From Patiria pectinifera (Eukaryota; Echinodermata; Asteroidea; Valvatida; Asterinidae), in NCBI GenBank assembly GCA_029964075.1, contig CM057142.1, positions 29,514,392 to 29,578,391 of the forward strand: 64,000 nt of DNA, given 5' to 3'. The position numbers and the translations under genes are program-made. Each line of letters begins with the position of its first letter. Within the stretch, counting starts at the first letter, position 1. Under the pieces are notes generated by a model. The model was not told the origin of the DNA. It was given only the letters and a program-made list of their open reading frames with translations, and searched no databases. Shown piece after piece: positions 1 through 11,750 of this stretch.

Positions 1-651
1 AAACAATGATACTTTTTCAACAATCCGTGAGATGACATGAAATTGAGTATTTATTGGGATACTTAATGATCAGTATAACTTGCCAGTATCAACGTTTTTA
101 GGTAGTTTTCATTAAGTGCTTCATTGATCTAAAGATAGGCATTGGTTTGAGGTGGTTCCACAATGGAGGTTCTTGGTTTCTGACAGTCGATAAGTAAAGA
201 GATGTTATAGCTTTATGGAGATGAAGTTTTGAGACTGACCTTTGTATTATGAGAATGAATATTCGAGTTTTGGTTAAATAGCAAATGAATAGTTTTGGGT
301 AGATTGTTTGTTTCAAATCTATACATTAATACCCCAAGATGGTATTAATACAAGTTAAAAACCATATAAGGTTTTGTATTTTCTAAACGTGGTGCTGAAT
401 AGTCTGCATATCTGGAGTTTGTATATCCTAAATGTTTTCTTTTGCATAATATACAATGTATTGATAAAGGTTGGGTAGGTGTTACCCCATGCTAGAATAC
501 CATATGGATTTACTTAGGGACGGTTTACTTTACTTACTTATACAATATAACTTCAGGGACGGGTACTCTACACAGTACATGTACATTAAAAAGGTAAAGG
601 GGACGAATTGTATTCACAGGAACGGAGTGCCCATCTCTCTTTCGTTAGCAA
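1..651. other. intergenic, nothing recognised
   Basis: A/T-rich sequence without a convincing exon, RNA gene or intact repeat. The open frames here are short and have no recognisable protein similarity. The stretch just before 652 may be the tail of the SINE that follows. Confidence 0.5.
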
Positions 652-838
652 TTGGGCCAGACTCGAGTCCATGAAATGCTGCTGTGGGGGGGATCGCCAC
701 TACTCCTCCACAGCGAGTCTGTTACCTTCCCAGCATTGAACAATGCCGGTACCCATTTAACACCTGGGTTGAGAGGGCTCGAACCCACAACCTCTCGATC
801 ACGAATCCTGTGCTCCACTGCTAGACCACACGTGCCCC
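652..838 (-). repeat. tRNA-derived SINE
   Basis: On the minus strand this begins with a tRNA-like head with an A-box-like start (GTGGTCTAGCAGTGGAGCA) and a B-box (TGGGTTCGAGCCCT). A non-tRNA body follows that includes ATGGGTACC. The anticodon arm does not fold properly, so this is a SINE head and not a functional tRNA. The ATGGGTACC module recurs in the SINEs at 28.4 kb and 29.1 kb. Confidence 0.7.
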
Positions 839-1028
839 CATATGTACATTAAGTTGCACCCAAATATACACATATTATAGTTTTGAAGGGGACAAACTCT
901 TCAAAAGACTCTTCAAAAAAATTAAAACGGATAGGTAACTTATTTCTTTGACACCATTTCGCTTTCCACAATAAACAAATTCAAATTCATGGTCAAGATA
1001 AGGTCAATGTAAAAAGTAAGGAAATATA

Positions 1029-1512
1029 CAGCCGGTCTCCCAAAAAAAATGGTACAATCAGAAAAAAAAATTGGTTAAATATGAAATTTCAAAATAAGTC
1101 ATTCTTACTTGGCAGAATATTAAAGAACAAAGACTGGGTTTTCCAATAGTGTTTGTTTGATCTTATTTGCTTTTGTCAATTCAGAGATATAATCAGTTTA
1201 GTGCGATACACCAAAATCGATTTTGTACCACTTTAATGCATGGGCAGAGTTGTTTCGAGTACTGTGCCATATGCTGTTTTGAAGCTCACAAAAGATTGCA
1301 ACTTGGCAAAAGAAACAAACTCGATTTTTGTGTTCCGCAGTAAACTGGAGTTATCTCTGGATTGACAAAAGCAACTGAGATGAAACAAAAAAGTATTGGA
1401 AAGCCTGGTCTTTTTTCTTTAATGTGATGCTCACAACGACTTACCTATGTTGAGATTTAATATTGAAAAAAAAAACCGTTTTCGATTTGTACCATTTTTT
1501 TGAGACAGGCTG
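1029..1512. mobile_element. non-autonomous TIR DNA transposon with TA flanks
   Basis: The left end CAGCCGGTCTCC and the right end (GAGACAGGCTG on the plus strand) are inverted copies, and the similarity continues into AAAAAATGGTACAA. TA dinucleotides flank both ends. A second inner inverted pair (CTTTTGTCAATTCAGAGATA against its complement near 1350-1372) makes the element a long imperfect foldback. No transposase frame is present. TA duplication fits a Tc1/mariner-like mobiliser, but the family is not identified. Confidence 0.7.
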
Positions 1513-1516
1513 TATA

Positions 1517-2750
1517 TAGAGACTCGTTGTTTAACTGTAGAAATAAGAACTATACAAAGCCCGACATTAATTTTGCCATGAAGAAAAAAATCCTACAATT
1601 TCAGATGGATTTGATAAAAAAGTTTCCGTACTAAATTATAACGTTAACTTACATGGATGGTGTGTAGTAGTACAATGCACTCGTCCACCAAGTATACGTC
1701 TGTTAACCATATGCCATCTGTCTGTTATATCGTCTGCTCCCAGCCTGTATGGTCATTAAATATCCATAAAAGTTCATTTGATATTCACCACGTAGCTGAT
1801 TGGCCCATCTCCACCGAACATAGGCCCATATAATTATATCTCACACTCCGCCAGAGAATGAGACTTGGCTATTTAACCGTAGTTTTTCGTACAGACGACA
1901 ATAATTATTCAGAATCGAGCTAAACTTTGCATTGTCTAAAGGTTCTTGACCTATCGCCGTTTGCGAGTTAGCCACGCCCCTCAGACAACCATAAAATTAT
2001 GGAGTTTTGTAGACTAAATTTTGTTTGTCTCAGATTTTGCGCGTTCCGCGTCCATTTGTATATCATGTATTGGACAATATTTCACCATAGATAAAGAAAA
2101 GGTCAATTAGCATGGAACGCTGTGGACATTGTGATATGGGTCAGGGTCATGTACAGTGGCTGGGTCAGGACTTTCCAGAGGTGGGATACGTTGGTTGGGA
2201 AGTTGAAGTCTATCCGCTCCGTTCACAAGTACCCCCTCACCGGCAAAGTACAGTTGGGGGTGACCGACCGACGCCATATTGCCTGACTACAATTTTGCCG
2301 CGACGCGCGGCTGTACCACGGCGTGTACATTGTACATATCCCCTGGTCTACGTGCGGCACACACAAGGAACAGTGCGCGGCAACCAGCTAAATGTCCCGC
2401 CCATGGGACGTCGTTGCTAGGTAAAGGGCGCCCTTTTCGTTGGCGCACGGAGCCCATAAGATTGTCCAGGGGTAGGATGTTAGAACGGATAACGTAGCAT
2501 CAACCGATAATGTCATACAAATTGACCGATATTGTATCATTAACTGATAATGTAACAGAAATGTAACAAAAATTTAGCAATAGTGTAAGTAAAGATACAA
2601 CAAAAATGCCCTTAAAGTATATTACTATTTCTTAGAAGTAACCATATCCCAATAATGGTATAGATATTTTTAATATAAACGATGAATATGAAAATCAAGT
2701 CCCAAAACCCATACATTACGGCCTGAAAAATATTATATTTAGCATATAAT
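1517..2750. other. intergenic, no gene recognised
   Basis: No supported exon. An open frame at 2112-2420 reads as low-complexity, Arg/Pro-rich peptide without recognisable domains. The words CAAGTACCCCCTCACCGGCA near 2227 and CAAGTACCCCCTCAACGGCA near 24610 are nearly identical, so at least part of 2200-2270 is probably an old dispersed repeat. Confidence 0.4.
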
Positions 2751-2752
2751 CA

Positions 2753-2945
2753 TTGGTTTTGAAGAGCGCCCCCTATGTTGGAAGATGGTGCCCCCCCCCC
2801 CCCACACTATTTGATTTTACGGAGGCCAAGTGTCCGGTGAAAAAAAACGTGTCGACATTTCAGCACGGGTTTGCAAGTGCCCTTTTTGGTGATGCCCCCC
2901 CCCCCCCAGTTTCAAACCTGTCCCGCCGCCGCTGTGTGTAAGAAT
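2753..2945. repeat. fragment of poly(G/C) GGATCC-type MITE
   Basis: Contains the block ACGGAGGCCAAGTGTCCGGT plus two poly(C) runs. The same block recurs near 4352, 8015, 16045, 33806, 35846 and 44690, where it lies inside CAGGGGCGGATCC-ended elements. Both termini are missing here, so this is an internal fragment. Confidence 0.6.
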
Positions 2946-3523
2946 TAACACTTGTCAGTTGTAGAGGGTTGGGCGTGGTTAGCAACGCCAGCTCCCCCTT
3001 GTATCCGTTCCCAAACGTACCTGATTCGACCATGTTCCTATACTGTACATATACTGGGTTTTGCCCTCCGACGAATGTTTATATCTGCGAGGCTGCCTCA
3101 ATTAATGAAGGATGAATTCACAAGCGTGCCTGGTTGGGATTTGATTCCACGTGCGCGGACTCCTTGTGCACTAGCGCTAACTGGCTCGCATCTGGGATTG
3201 CAGCGTGATCTACCGCTTCTTTCTAGATTGGCTTGCATTGCTCCTGGCAGCTGTTGCATCTAAGAAATTTTATGGGGTGCACGTTTCGCTGTCTTCAGTT
3301 TCCGACCGGCCGTAGACGGTGCTGGACATCATTCGACGATGGGGGCGATATTCTGTGAAGCCATTATGTACAATTAACTGTGCGTTTTAGGTCCCTCCTA
3401 AATACCTAAGACAGTTTATACTCATTCCTATTGGGCGAGAGCCCGTCACGTGGCCGGTCTTAAAGGTTGATAAAACACCGGCTGGCTGATCTTAAACACT
3501 TTTAAGTTCGATTTCTATGCAAT

Positions 3524-3778
3524 CTGGGCCCAATTTCTTGGCTCTGCTTACCGTTAGCGAAAAATCCCTGTTTACTATAGCAGAAAATTCCGTGCTTACG
3601 GTAAGCGTATTTCACGCGTTAACAAGGAATTTTTGCTTCTGCGCACGCGCATATCCCGTAACTAAGGATTCTGCGCTTACGGGTTAGCACGGATTGTTTT
3701 TGCTAGCGCGGTCAGCACAAAATTTGTGGCCGTAAGCGCGGAATTATTTGGTTAGCAGAGCCAAGAAATTGGGCCCTG
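3524..3778. mobile_element. foldback MITE, hAT-like ends
   Basis: The left arm CTGGGCCCAATTTCTTGGCT and the right arm AGCCAAGAAATTGGGCCCTG are near-perfect inverted copies, and complementarity extends inward through GTAAGCGCGGAATT-like words. The ends resemble hAT termini (CAGGG). The 8 bp on the two sides do not match, so the target duplication is lost or the element is another type. Confidence 0.65.
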
Positions 3779-4249
3779 TTCCCTTTTACCCTTTTATTGG
3801 TTGAACGTTCGCAATACTACCAATGAGTACGTTTTTCGTAGTTCTAAATTCCCACTTACACGTATACTGGCAGCGTAAACGCTGACCGTCAGTCACATGG
3901 GGGATCGGGAATGCCTGGAGAGCACCAACACTGGTAATAAGACAAGCAAAATGTTATGCCACCTTTTATTCAGAAAAAAAATCCCATTTCCCCTTCACTC
4001 AAAACCTGGAAAACGATGCTGTTTTATTCAAGCCCACTCAATATGATCACTAACAAGTTACATTGCAAGCCACGATGTCTCAATTCGAGTGGTAAGGTAT
4101 ATCCTTTGGCCATTTATTATCTTTTTATTTGAGCTGTGATGTGATGGACTACAGTAGCCTACAATTTGTGAACTTTGATAAACAATATTCGCGAAGGTAA
4201 GGGAGCTGATATCATTTCTTTGATCAGTTACAGAGAAGCAATCTTCAAC

Positions 4250-4700
4250 CGACCCGAGCGGCGGCGGAACGGTTTTCAAACTGGGGGCTGGGGGGTAAAA
4301 GGCATTTGCCGTCGGTGCATGTAGCAGCAGCGTATCCAGCTTTTTTTTCACCGGACACTTGGCCTCCGTAAAATCAAATATGGGGGGGGGGGGGGGTTTA
4401 CCGTCGTTCAAAATAGGGAGCGCAATTCAAAACTGACCATTATGGGTTTTGGGGCTTGGTTTTCATTTTCCTCGTTCATATCAGAACTCTCTATACCATT
4501 TTGAGAATCAGTGGTTAATGAAAACAAATTATCCGACATTTTAGGGCCAGTTTGGTTTTCATCTGGAGGGGGCACATTTATGCTCGAGGGGGCACACTTA
4601 TGTCCGCAAGAGGGGCACTTGGATAAATCGGGGGGGGGGGCAAGTTCCCCCCTCCGGTTCCGCCCCCTGTTCAACCCCCCCCCCCCCCCCCCCGACTATG
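4250..4700. repeat. degenerate poly(G/C) repeat cluster
   Basis: Holds the CCGGACACTTGGCCTCCGTA block of the GGATCC-type MITE family and three long homopolymer runs: poly(G) near 4381-4396, poly(G) near 4629-4640 and poly(C) near 4675-4694. Open frames across it encode Pro/Gly tracts from these runs and are not genes. Confidence 0.55.
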
Positions 4701-4709
4701 CAAACGCAA

Positions 4710-6179
4710 CACTTAGTGTAGGCCTAGGCCTATATAATTGTACATTCATAACGTATTATGGTATTGAAAACATACAAGTTTAGTTATTGGACCATTTCGG
4801 GATCCATAAGCAAATCCAGTATGCCAATAAAAGGCAAAACCTGATAGAATAAATCTCAAACGACTGTTTCCAAATCTTTGAACAACCACTGAAGTGTATT
4901 TTTTTAATATTCAAATTTGTTAGAACATTAAACGTTAAGTTTTAGAAACCACGACCTCGATAAAAACTGTACAAAAACGCGTTATTTTGCAAAGTTTCTT
5001 TAATATGTAGGCCTAATACCACCGAAAAAAGCTTTTGTTGCTAGGCGGACATTTTTATTTCCAAACAAATTGGGGTGTCGGAGCACTAGCAGGGTTCGCA
5101 TGAAGTTCTATGGATTGTTAATTATTTTGGACAGAGCTGGGGAAGGGTTGAAACCCCGGCCCCAATCTCTGGATGCGCGCCTGGATGAATAGTTTTTTTG
5201 TTCTTCCATTTCCGTTATTCTTAGCGCCTATTTTACTCACCTCAGGGCAGTGGCATAACGGGGAGGGGTGTGTTATAGAGTGGCAAATTGCAACCGGCTA
5301 CAGCTTTTAAGAGCGAGCCAGGCGGGGACGCGTGAAGCAAAATCAGGCCGGCGAAAAAATCGGCCAGTCGAAAAAAAAGGCGTGTCACCTCAGTCGGAAG
5401 GGATGAAGAGCGCCGCCTACTGTCCGATACTTTTGTCCGCTTTTAAGGTTGCCGACCAGTGAATGAATTGCCATAGAACCCAATAATAAGTGCCCCCACT
5501 TCCGAAATTCAGGAAAAAAATACATCACTTTCCAAAGCGTTCGAGACACACATCAAATTAAAGCGTATTTCTTCATCTTTCATTTTCTTATCAATTTTTT
5601 TTTTTTGGAGGGGGGAGGGGGGGGTCAACCGATGACTTTTAGGAGAAATTTCCATCCGAAGATGATCACCTCTTGAAGTAGTCCTGAAGCCCGTCGCCAT
5701 TTTGAAAAAAACACGATGCATACACTCCATTGCAAAATAGAGCGCCTTTAGGTCCCAAATTTCATCCAAATTGCACAGAACTACAAGCTCATAGTCCTGT
5801 GCAAGGCTTCCACCCCTATTTTTTACAAACCCTCAAGTTCATGGCCCACAATGTGCTCAAATAGAAACGAAGAATTTGAGGGCATGCAAATCGTGATTTG
5901 GCCGGCGTAGCCAATTTTGTACCGATTTACTGGCCTGTATACTTTAAACAGCTGCAGCTATACAAATTATTTCTTTATAAATAGGTCATTGATAAGTTAC
6001 CCAGAAAGACATCCCCACTTCATACTCAAGATTCTGTGAAACTCATCTGTTTCTGTGAAACTCAAACTCAGCCCTTCCCGGCCCAGCGCCCTAGGCCCTG
6101 TTTGCAGGGCTGGAGGTGTACCAGCGAAGTTATATGATGCACATCACAGCGCCCTACATTTTAATGTTTTTTTTTTTTA
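4710..6179. other. intergenic, no gene recognised
   Basis: No convincing exon or RNA gene. Open frames near 5268-5462 and 5509-5769 lack recognisable domains and splice context. Short homopolymer runs are present near 5590 and 6170. Confidence 0.45.
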
Positions 6180-7250
6180 TAGAATTAAAAGGATGAGAAC
6201 GTACTGCTCACATTATTTTTCAGGAAAATAATGTTTGATTAAAGGCTAATGAAAGACTGTTGGAAACAGCGAACGGAACAGAGGCCTGATTTACAGTGTT
6301 AACAAACAATCCGAAAAAATATTTCCTTTTCTAAAGACGTCAATATAATGTTGAAATAGTCAACTTCTGTTCGTCCATGGAGCTAGATAAAACAGATGCA
6401 CTCAACAATGTTCCAGGTTTCTCCGCCTATTCAGACAAATCTTTAATGAGCAGAATTCTAAGGAAGCCGAATGGCCTAGTAGTTAGATTCGTCGTCTACG
6501 AATCATGGTGCCCGGGTTCGAATCCCGTCGGTGTCTTTTTGTTTTTCAACGCATGCACGCATTCAGTCATTATAAGATGTTTAATTTCCCATCGTTAATC
6601 ACCAACAGTACCTTAGCTTAATCGGTAAGCACTGCTGCTGGTACTGTCCGCGAGTTCCAGGTTGGCGCCTTCGTACAGGTTCAGGGCATGTGGTCCACTC
6701 GGAGGATCAGGGCTTAGGGTGCCGCCCTGTTCCTCCCTTAGCTCTTTGCTTTTACATGGTGCCTGGCCCTCCGAGGTTATATGGATGGATAGGGAAGGAA
6801 GTGTGTATTGGCCGGGAAAGCCGAGATCCCGGAAGAGTCCTAAGGGATTGGCATTGTTATGGCCCAGTCCGATCCCTGAATGCTTGGCTAGCACATAACT
6901 TTTTAATTTTTTGTTTAGCCTCTATTTATTTTTTCACTTTGGTTTAGTTTGATATTTACATCTGCTCGGCAGGTCTCCGGTAGTATCAAAAGTTTCGATC
7001 GATCAATATGACTACTATTATTAATGGCGCAATTTCCAATTGACGTAAGAAACGCCATAGGCCTTTACAATATACATCTTTTAAATAACGTTTCTTTAAT
7101 ATATTGTGAACATTCCTAACAAATATAGTAATTCGCAAAATAGGAAAAACGAAAAAACAAAGCCCCTCACCCTTAAAACTGGACATACACAATTGAAAAA
7201 CAAAGTCAAGTGGAACACAACAATGTACATTGAGGATTGAATTTTAAAAT
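6180..7250 (-). repeat. composite tRNA-related repeat, copy C
   Basis: This is the reverse complement of the right part of blocks A (about 16,660-18,220) and B (about 36,520-38,070), with an internal deletion. The matched end is GGATGAGAAC near 6191. It carries a tRNA-like stretch at about 6470-6535 with a B-box (CGGGTTCGAATCCCGTCGG) and an Asp-like GTC in the anticodon position. A second A-box-like start lies near 6611 (TACCTTAGCTTAATCGGTAA). The acceptor stem does not pair well, so it is read as tRNA-derived and not as a tRNA gene. Confidence 0.7.
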
Positions 7251-7339
7251 GAATCTGACGAGTTTGAGCCCCCCCCCCCCCGGCAGAAGTTCCTATAGAT
7301 CCGTCTCTGACGTAACTTGGTAAACATAATTATGAATTG

Positions 7340-7735
7340 TGATATCCTCGCGGTCCATTCGAGACCTAGCCCGGGCATCCCCGGGCCCCGAGTTCTGTGG
7401 GCGACCCGCTCCTGCCGCGCAGTCTCCTCCACGCGGGGCACTGGCGCGGCACTCGGCGGCGCTTCCAAAACCCTGGCGTGGGACACTCCGCCAACGCCCG
7501 GAAGACAGCACGGCTGGCCCTACTGGAGCGGGGGCCGGCCGGGGGCAACCAAACCTCGGCCCCTTGGGTTTTTCTCTCTCGATCGGTAATGATCCTTCCG
7601 CAGGTTCACTAGCGGAAACCTTGTTGCGACTTTTACTTCCTCCGAATGTTCACCGCGTACGGACGAATAATGACGAACGCCTTGACCAAGGCTAGAGCGA
7701 CTATTTAGCAAGCCAGAGTCTCGTTCGTTATCGTT
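7340..7735 (-). pseudogene. rDNA fragment: 18S 3' end plus ITS1-like, internally deleted
   Basis: On the minus strand, about 7646-7587 matches the universally conserved 3' terminus of 18S rRNA (CGGAAGGATCATTA at the end, preceded by AGGAAGTAAAAGTCG). About 7733-7697 matches an upstream 18S segment (AACGAACGAGACTCTGGC). In an intact 18S these are several hundred bases apart; here only about 50 bases separate them, so most of the region between is deleted. GC-rich DNA at 7340-7586 is in the ITS1 position. The conserved end also carries changes, for example GCTAGTGAACC where GTAGGTGAACC is usual. This is an orphan pseudogene fragment. Confidence 0.85.
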
Positions 7736-7931
7736 TAATATCGACAAGAATAAAATGTGGTAAGGAATTATTGTTGGACGCCGGCCCAGATCAGAGTGAG
7801 GGAGGTCACGTCCCAGCAGCTAGGCAGCGTGATATTCAGTGATGGCTCATCTGTTTATCTGTGGCATTTTGACACCTTGCAAAACTTCTGATGATGAATA
7901 TAAACGACCCGCCAAAAGCGTGCATCACAAC

Positions 7932-8135
7932 AGGCGTCAGGGGCGGATCGAGGAATTATCGCAGGGGGGGGGGGGTCATCAGCAAAAAAATCTTGAATGT
8001 AGACGGTTTTTTCTCCGGACACTTGGCCTCCGTAACGTCATAAAGAGGGGGTGGGGGGAGGGGGGCTTGTACCATATTTTCAAATGGGGGCGCTGTTCAA
8101 ATCCGACGATTATTAACACTATTATCTCAGAATAA
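7932..8135 (+). repeat. 5' part of a CAGGGGCGGATC-type MITE
   Basis: Begins CAGGGGCGGATCGAGGAATT, followed by poly(G) and the block TCCGGACACTTGGCCTCCGT, then a second G-rich run and GCTGTTCAAATCCGACGATT. The right terminus is not found. Same family as 33,539-33,888 and 44,651-44,960. Confidence 0.65.
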
Positions 8136-8790
8136 TGTACATAGGCCCTACCAGGAGGTTTCAACAGAATAATGCTCCCAGGTGCTATTAAAACGTTAAC
8201 ATTTTCTGCTCCAAAATGTACATTTGTAACTTTCATACTCCGGTTGATTTATTGGATTTTTTATTGACTATAAATTATGTACGCCCCTACTACTTTATTT
8301 CAATAGGCCTGTACATAACTATTGATCGAACGAATCACCCATACAGTCCGGTGCACATTTTCAATGCATTGACCCCGCTGAGTCCCGTATTTCAGCACCA
8401 TACTGCATATGCTTATGGATCCCCATGATATGCCATATGGACTAGTTTGTTGTCAGCTGACAAAAGAACAATGCTGTAAACACAGCTCACAGTACACACA
8501 CTGCAGTTCGTGTTGGTGAAATGCCGGTGAAGACTTGCACTTCGTCCTCCCTCGCCCAGTTGGATAGACTGATAAATACCTGTGGTGTTTAAACAATCGA
8601 GGACCTCGACAGTACTAAATCTACATCATCTCTGTTTGATTTCGGTTATGCCTGACCCCGATTTGGTGAGCGGTCCACTGGTGACGCAGCAGAGAGACCC
8701 TTACACGTAGTTTGTTTGTTCACCGTTGCAGCAGAGACCTGTTTGCCCACACGGGTGTTACGATAACGGACTAACGAAAAGCCTTATTTG

Positions 8791-8812
8791 CTACCTCCAT
8801 GCATGGAGGTAG
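8791..8812. repeat. perfect 22-nt palindrome
   Basis: CTACCTCCATG followed directly by its complement CATGGAGGTAG, with no loop. It lies about 440 bp upstream of the start codon at 9251. It could be a dimeric protein site or a remnant of a foldback element; nothing decides between these. Confidence 0.6.
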
Positions 8813-8865
8813 AATGATAGCACACCAGCACCTCATCATCGATGCATCAGGTGTTTTGTTGTTGT

Positions 8866-8891
8866 AGCAGCAGCAGCAGCAGCAGCAGCAG
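8866..8891 (+). repeat. AGC trinucleotide microsatellite
   Basis: About nine uninterrupted AGC units upstream of the 9.25 kb gene. A simple repeat and probably length-polymorphic. Confidence 0.9.
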
Positions 8892-9250
8892 ACATAGGCG
8901 GATGATCTGCATCTGAAGACCTAGTTGGACGTCATCATTATATCGAGCGATTTTGCATGACCGTCTATTTTTCAATTGGACGATGTGAATAGTACAATAT
9001 AGGCCTATGATGTAGTCTATATACGCGTTCAAAACGTAGAAAAACTGCGGGATCTTCCCGTAGGACAAGGCTTGGTTAACCTGTAAGTATCTGAATTGGA
9101 CTATAGCGACAGCCATTGTAGAAGTTTTCTGGCCTCCATCCGCAACCCTGACCAGAAATGTCTATAAGATATATTTTCTCATGGCTATGTTAGCCACTCG
9201 CAAGACGGTTTTTTAAAGCAAACCAAGAAACCTGCCAAGTTTCCACCAAA

Positions 9251-11348
9251 ATGGGAGCCATCAAAGAGTTCATCAAGGAGCACTCCCCAGCCTCAGAGAC
9301 TCCCAAGAAAAAGAAGCGAGTAAGGTTGAAGAATTTCAACCCGTTCAGAAAACGGAAATACAAGGTGCTGAATGAGAACAGCCCGGACTTGGACGAGTGC
9401 TACCCAAGAGACGCCAAGTCTTCATTGACTGACGATCAACCAAATTCTTCATCGGAGCAGGTCAATTCGTCTGGCCCTAGTACCAAAAACAAACCGCAGA
9501 AGCGAGCGAGGCCCAGAGAGCTTTTGCAAGCTGCATGGGGGAGCTTGGGGTTAGCGAAGGGCAACCCTAATGACCCCGACTCCGGTAAGAGAAAGAAGGC
9601 ACGCAGACACGGCGCCTACGAGTGTTTAGTAGAGGAAGAAACCCCGGTTGACGAGACAACCACCGATGCTGCTGGCGAAACGGTACAAAAGTTGACTGGT
9701 TCACTGTCCGAAAGCGATGACGAGGAAAGGTCTGATGAGAAGGCGGCGTCAGAGGTCAAACGAGTCGCCATTTCCGACGACATTGAAGTTATCGAAACTG
9801 TAGAGCAGGCACCCCCACAAAAGAAGAAGAAAAAGTCGGCGAAGAAGAAAATTAAAAAGGTAATAAAGTCGCTGCATGTGTACGTGTACAACGTCCAATT
9901 AATAAGTGTTTCGCAATTTTAAAGTAAACAAAATATAAATGTGTCAGTTGACATGTTGTCATCTAATGCCATACCTATATGGATTCATACATGTACTTGT
10001 CGAAGAGTATAATTAACAGGATATTTGAGCATATTATAATTTCAGCTCCTGTTTCACCAAACCTTGATCAGAAAAACTGTAGCATTTAAGATAAAGATAC
10101 ATTTCAGATCACTGGAAAATGGAAACTGTGTTATAACTAGCTACAGGGTGTCTAAAAAACGAACCCTCAAAGCCCCCTCTTTTTCACAGCTGAAAAAAAT
10201 ACATCACAAATATCGATACACATTTAGAGAGTATCTTTCATGACCTTTTCAACACCGAAAAAATCTTTCCAATCGGGTAAATATCTATTGAGTTATGGCC
10301 AATTTATTACAAGTACCGCTTTTTCGTTTTGTCCACGGTGACTGATATTTTGACTGCCGCAATAAGAACACGGGCCGAAACTGCATCTGTGAAAAAGGCT
10401 ATCGAACCAAGTAGAGGACAGAGACAGAGCAGCACAGTAAATTTGTAAAAAAGTATACCTTTCCGTTTCAGGACTACCATTACCTCCAAAAGGATAAATG
10501 AGCATTGTTGCAAAACAATATAAAGAATTTAAAAGAACCAAATCAAGAAAGAAAGATTAAAATATTACAGAAGCAAAACTACCCTCACCCCAAATCCACA
10601 ATATTTCTAGTAAATGACATTTTGAGACCGTGGACAGATTAAAAAATACTGAGCACTTATTTTGAATTCGGCCATAACTCATTAATTATTTACCCGATTG
10701 GAAAGATGTTTTCGTTGGTGAAAAGCTAATGAATAATACTCTCCACAAATGTTTCGATATTTGCGAGGTATTTTTCTTTTTAATCTGTGAGAAAGAGGGG
10801 GCTTTGGGGTGTTTTTTTAAAGACACCTTGTATGTGTAGTGTGAACTATATACCTGCACTGACATGATGTGGCATTAACTGCTTGATTGAAAATGCACTG
10901 AAGCTTCGTATCAGTACTGTATTTGGGGAATGGGCATTTGAATTTTGGACGTCTCAAAGTTGGCATATAAAGGGATTTTTGCCATAGTTTCAACAAATAC
11001 AAATTTAGTTTTTCGTATTCTGCACCGATGCATTTGGTCAGCTTTGAGCGGTGGGGGGTGGGGGGGGGGAGGTTGCCCCTACCCCTTCCCCCGCAGCTAC
11101 GAAACATGTATGTTATACATGGACATGTTCATCTCCCCACCCTCAATTTCGTATGTTCTTCCATCTCTTTCCCACAGGCCGGGATCAAAACCGCCAAGTA
11201 TCTGGGCCATGGTTTTGCCAACATGGCGTTGACCTTCCAGTACATGACCCCAGAGGCTGCCATGGCACCCGTTGCTAAGGAGATCGCCCAGAGACGCGAG
11301 GAACGCTTCCGGGAGATGTGCTCTCTAGCCTACACCTTGGCTACATGA
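9251..11348 (+). CDS. unknown basic, probably nuclear 259-residue protein (2 exons)
   Basis: The proposed CDS joins 9251-9859 (203 codons) to 11178-11348 (56 residues plus TGA). The donor is AAG|GTAATA and the acceptor CCCACAG|GCC, both phase 0. The ATG has a good context (AAAATGG). Residues 1-200 are hydrophilic, with Lys/Arg clusters near residues 18-25 and 118-123 and a Lys-rich run at about 191-203, so nuclear localisation is likely. Acidic Ser/Glu/Asp stretches lie between. The exon 2 peptide is different: it looks folded and helical (GIKTAKYLGHGFANMALTF, then MTPEAAMAPVAKEIAQRREE). I do not recognise the family. The single intron contains a 687-bp TIR transposon. Exon 2 could also be one of several alternative 3' exons. 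Confidence 0.65.
10144..10830. mobile_element. TA-flanked non-autonomous DNA transposon in intron
   Basis: The left end CAGGGTGTCTAAAAAACGAA and the right end (GACACCTTG on the plus strand) are inverted. The arms continue through AAAGCCCCCTCTTTYTCACAG for about 50 bp. Flanks are TA on both sides. No transposase is encoded. It sits inside the intron of the 9.25 kb gene. The CAGGGTG start is shared with the elements at 21,272 and 28,339. Confidence 0.8.
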
Positions 11349-11750
11349 TCTCAAGACGGGGCGGGGCCTGCAGGGTGGAGGGTGGGAATCAGATTTTCAT
11401 TTTATTTTGTTTCTTCTGGGAAATGACGCGGTCTCGAAGTGTTCGACCACTGATCCCTGAATGTTTTCATTAGTCTTGCCTTCATGTCCAACTTAGTAGG
11501 GGCCTGTTCACAAAGCTTCCATGGATTCAGAGCTTTTGATGTGAAACAAAACATAGTTCATGGCGTTAATGAATGGCAATTCCTCAACACAAAACGGTAT
11601 AAGAACTACATGTAAGTGTTGTTTGTTGTGGATCGCTAATTGCCCCCCCCCCATGAAGACTTTTGGAGTGCACTGTGTATCATCACGTCAAATCCACCGA
11701 GTGAACCATTCCATTGTTTGTTCTTAGAATTTTGTGAAAACATACACTGT

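Larger units (their letters stand above)
8136..9250. other. upstream region of the 9.25 kb gene
   Basis: No coding exon seen. It presumably holds the promoter and 5' UTR of the gene starting at 9251, but no TATA box or other decisive element is recognised. It contains a perfect 22-nt palindrome at 8791-8812 and a short AGC microsatellite at 8866-8891, annotated separately. Confidence 0.4.

Noticed and set aside
2112..2420. 102-codon open frame
   Set aside because: No domain, no splice context, and part of it shares words with a non-coding stretch at 24.6 kb.
6470..6535. tRNA-Asp-like gene (also about 17,483-17,555 and 37,316-37,390 on the minus strand)
   Set aside because: The B-box is good but the acceptor stem and anticodon loop are poor, and all three copies sit inside the same dispersed composite repeat.
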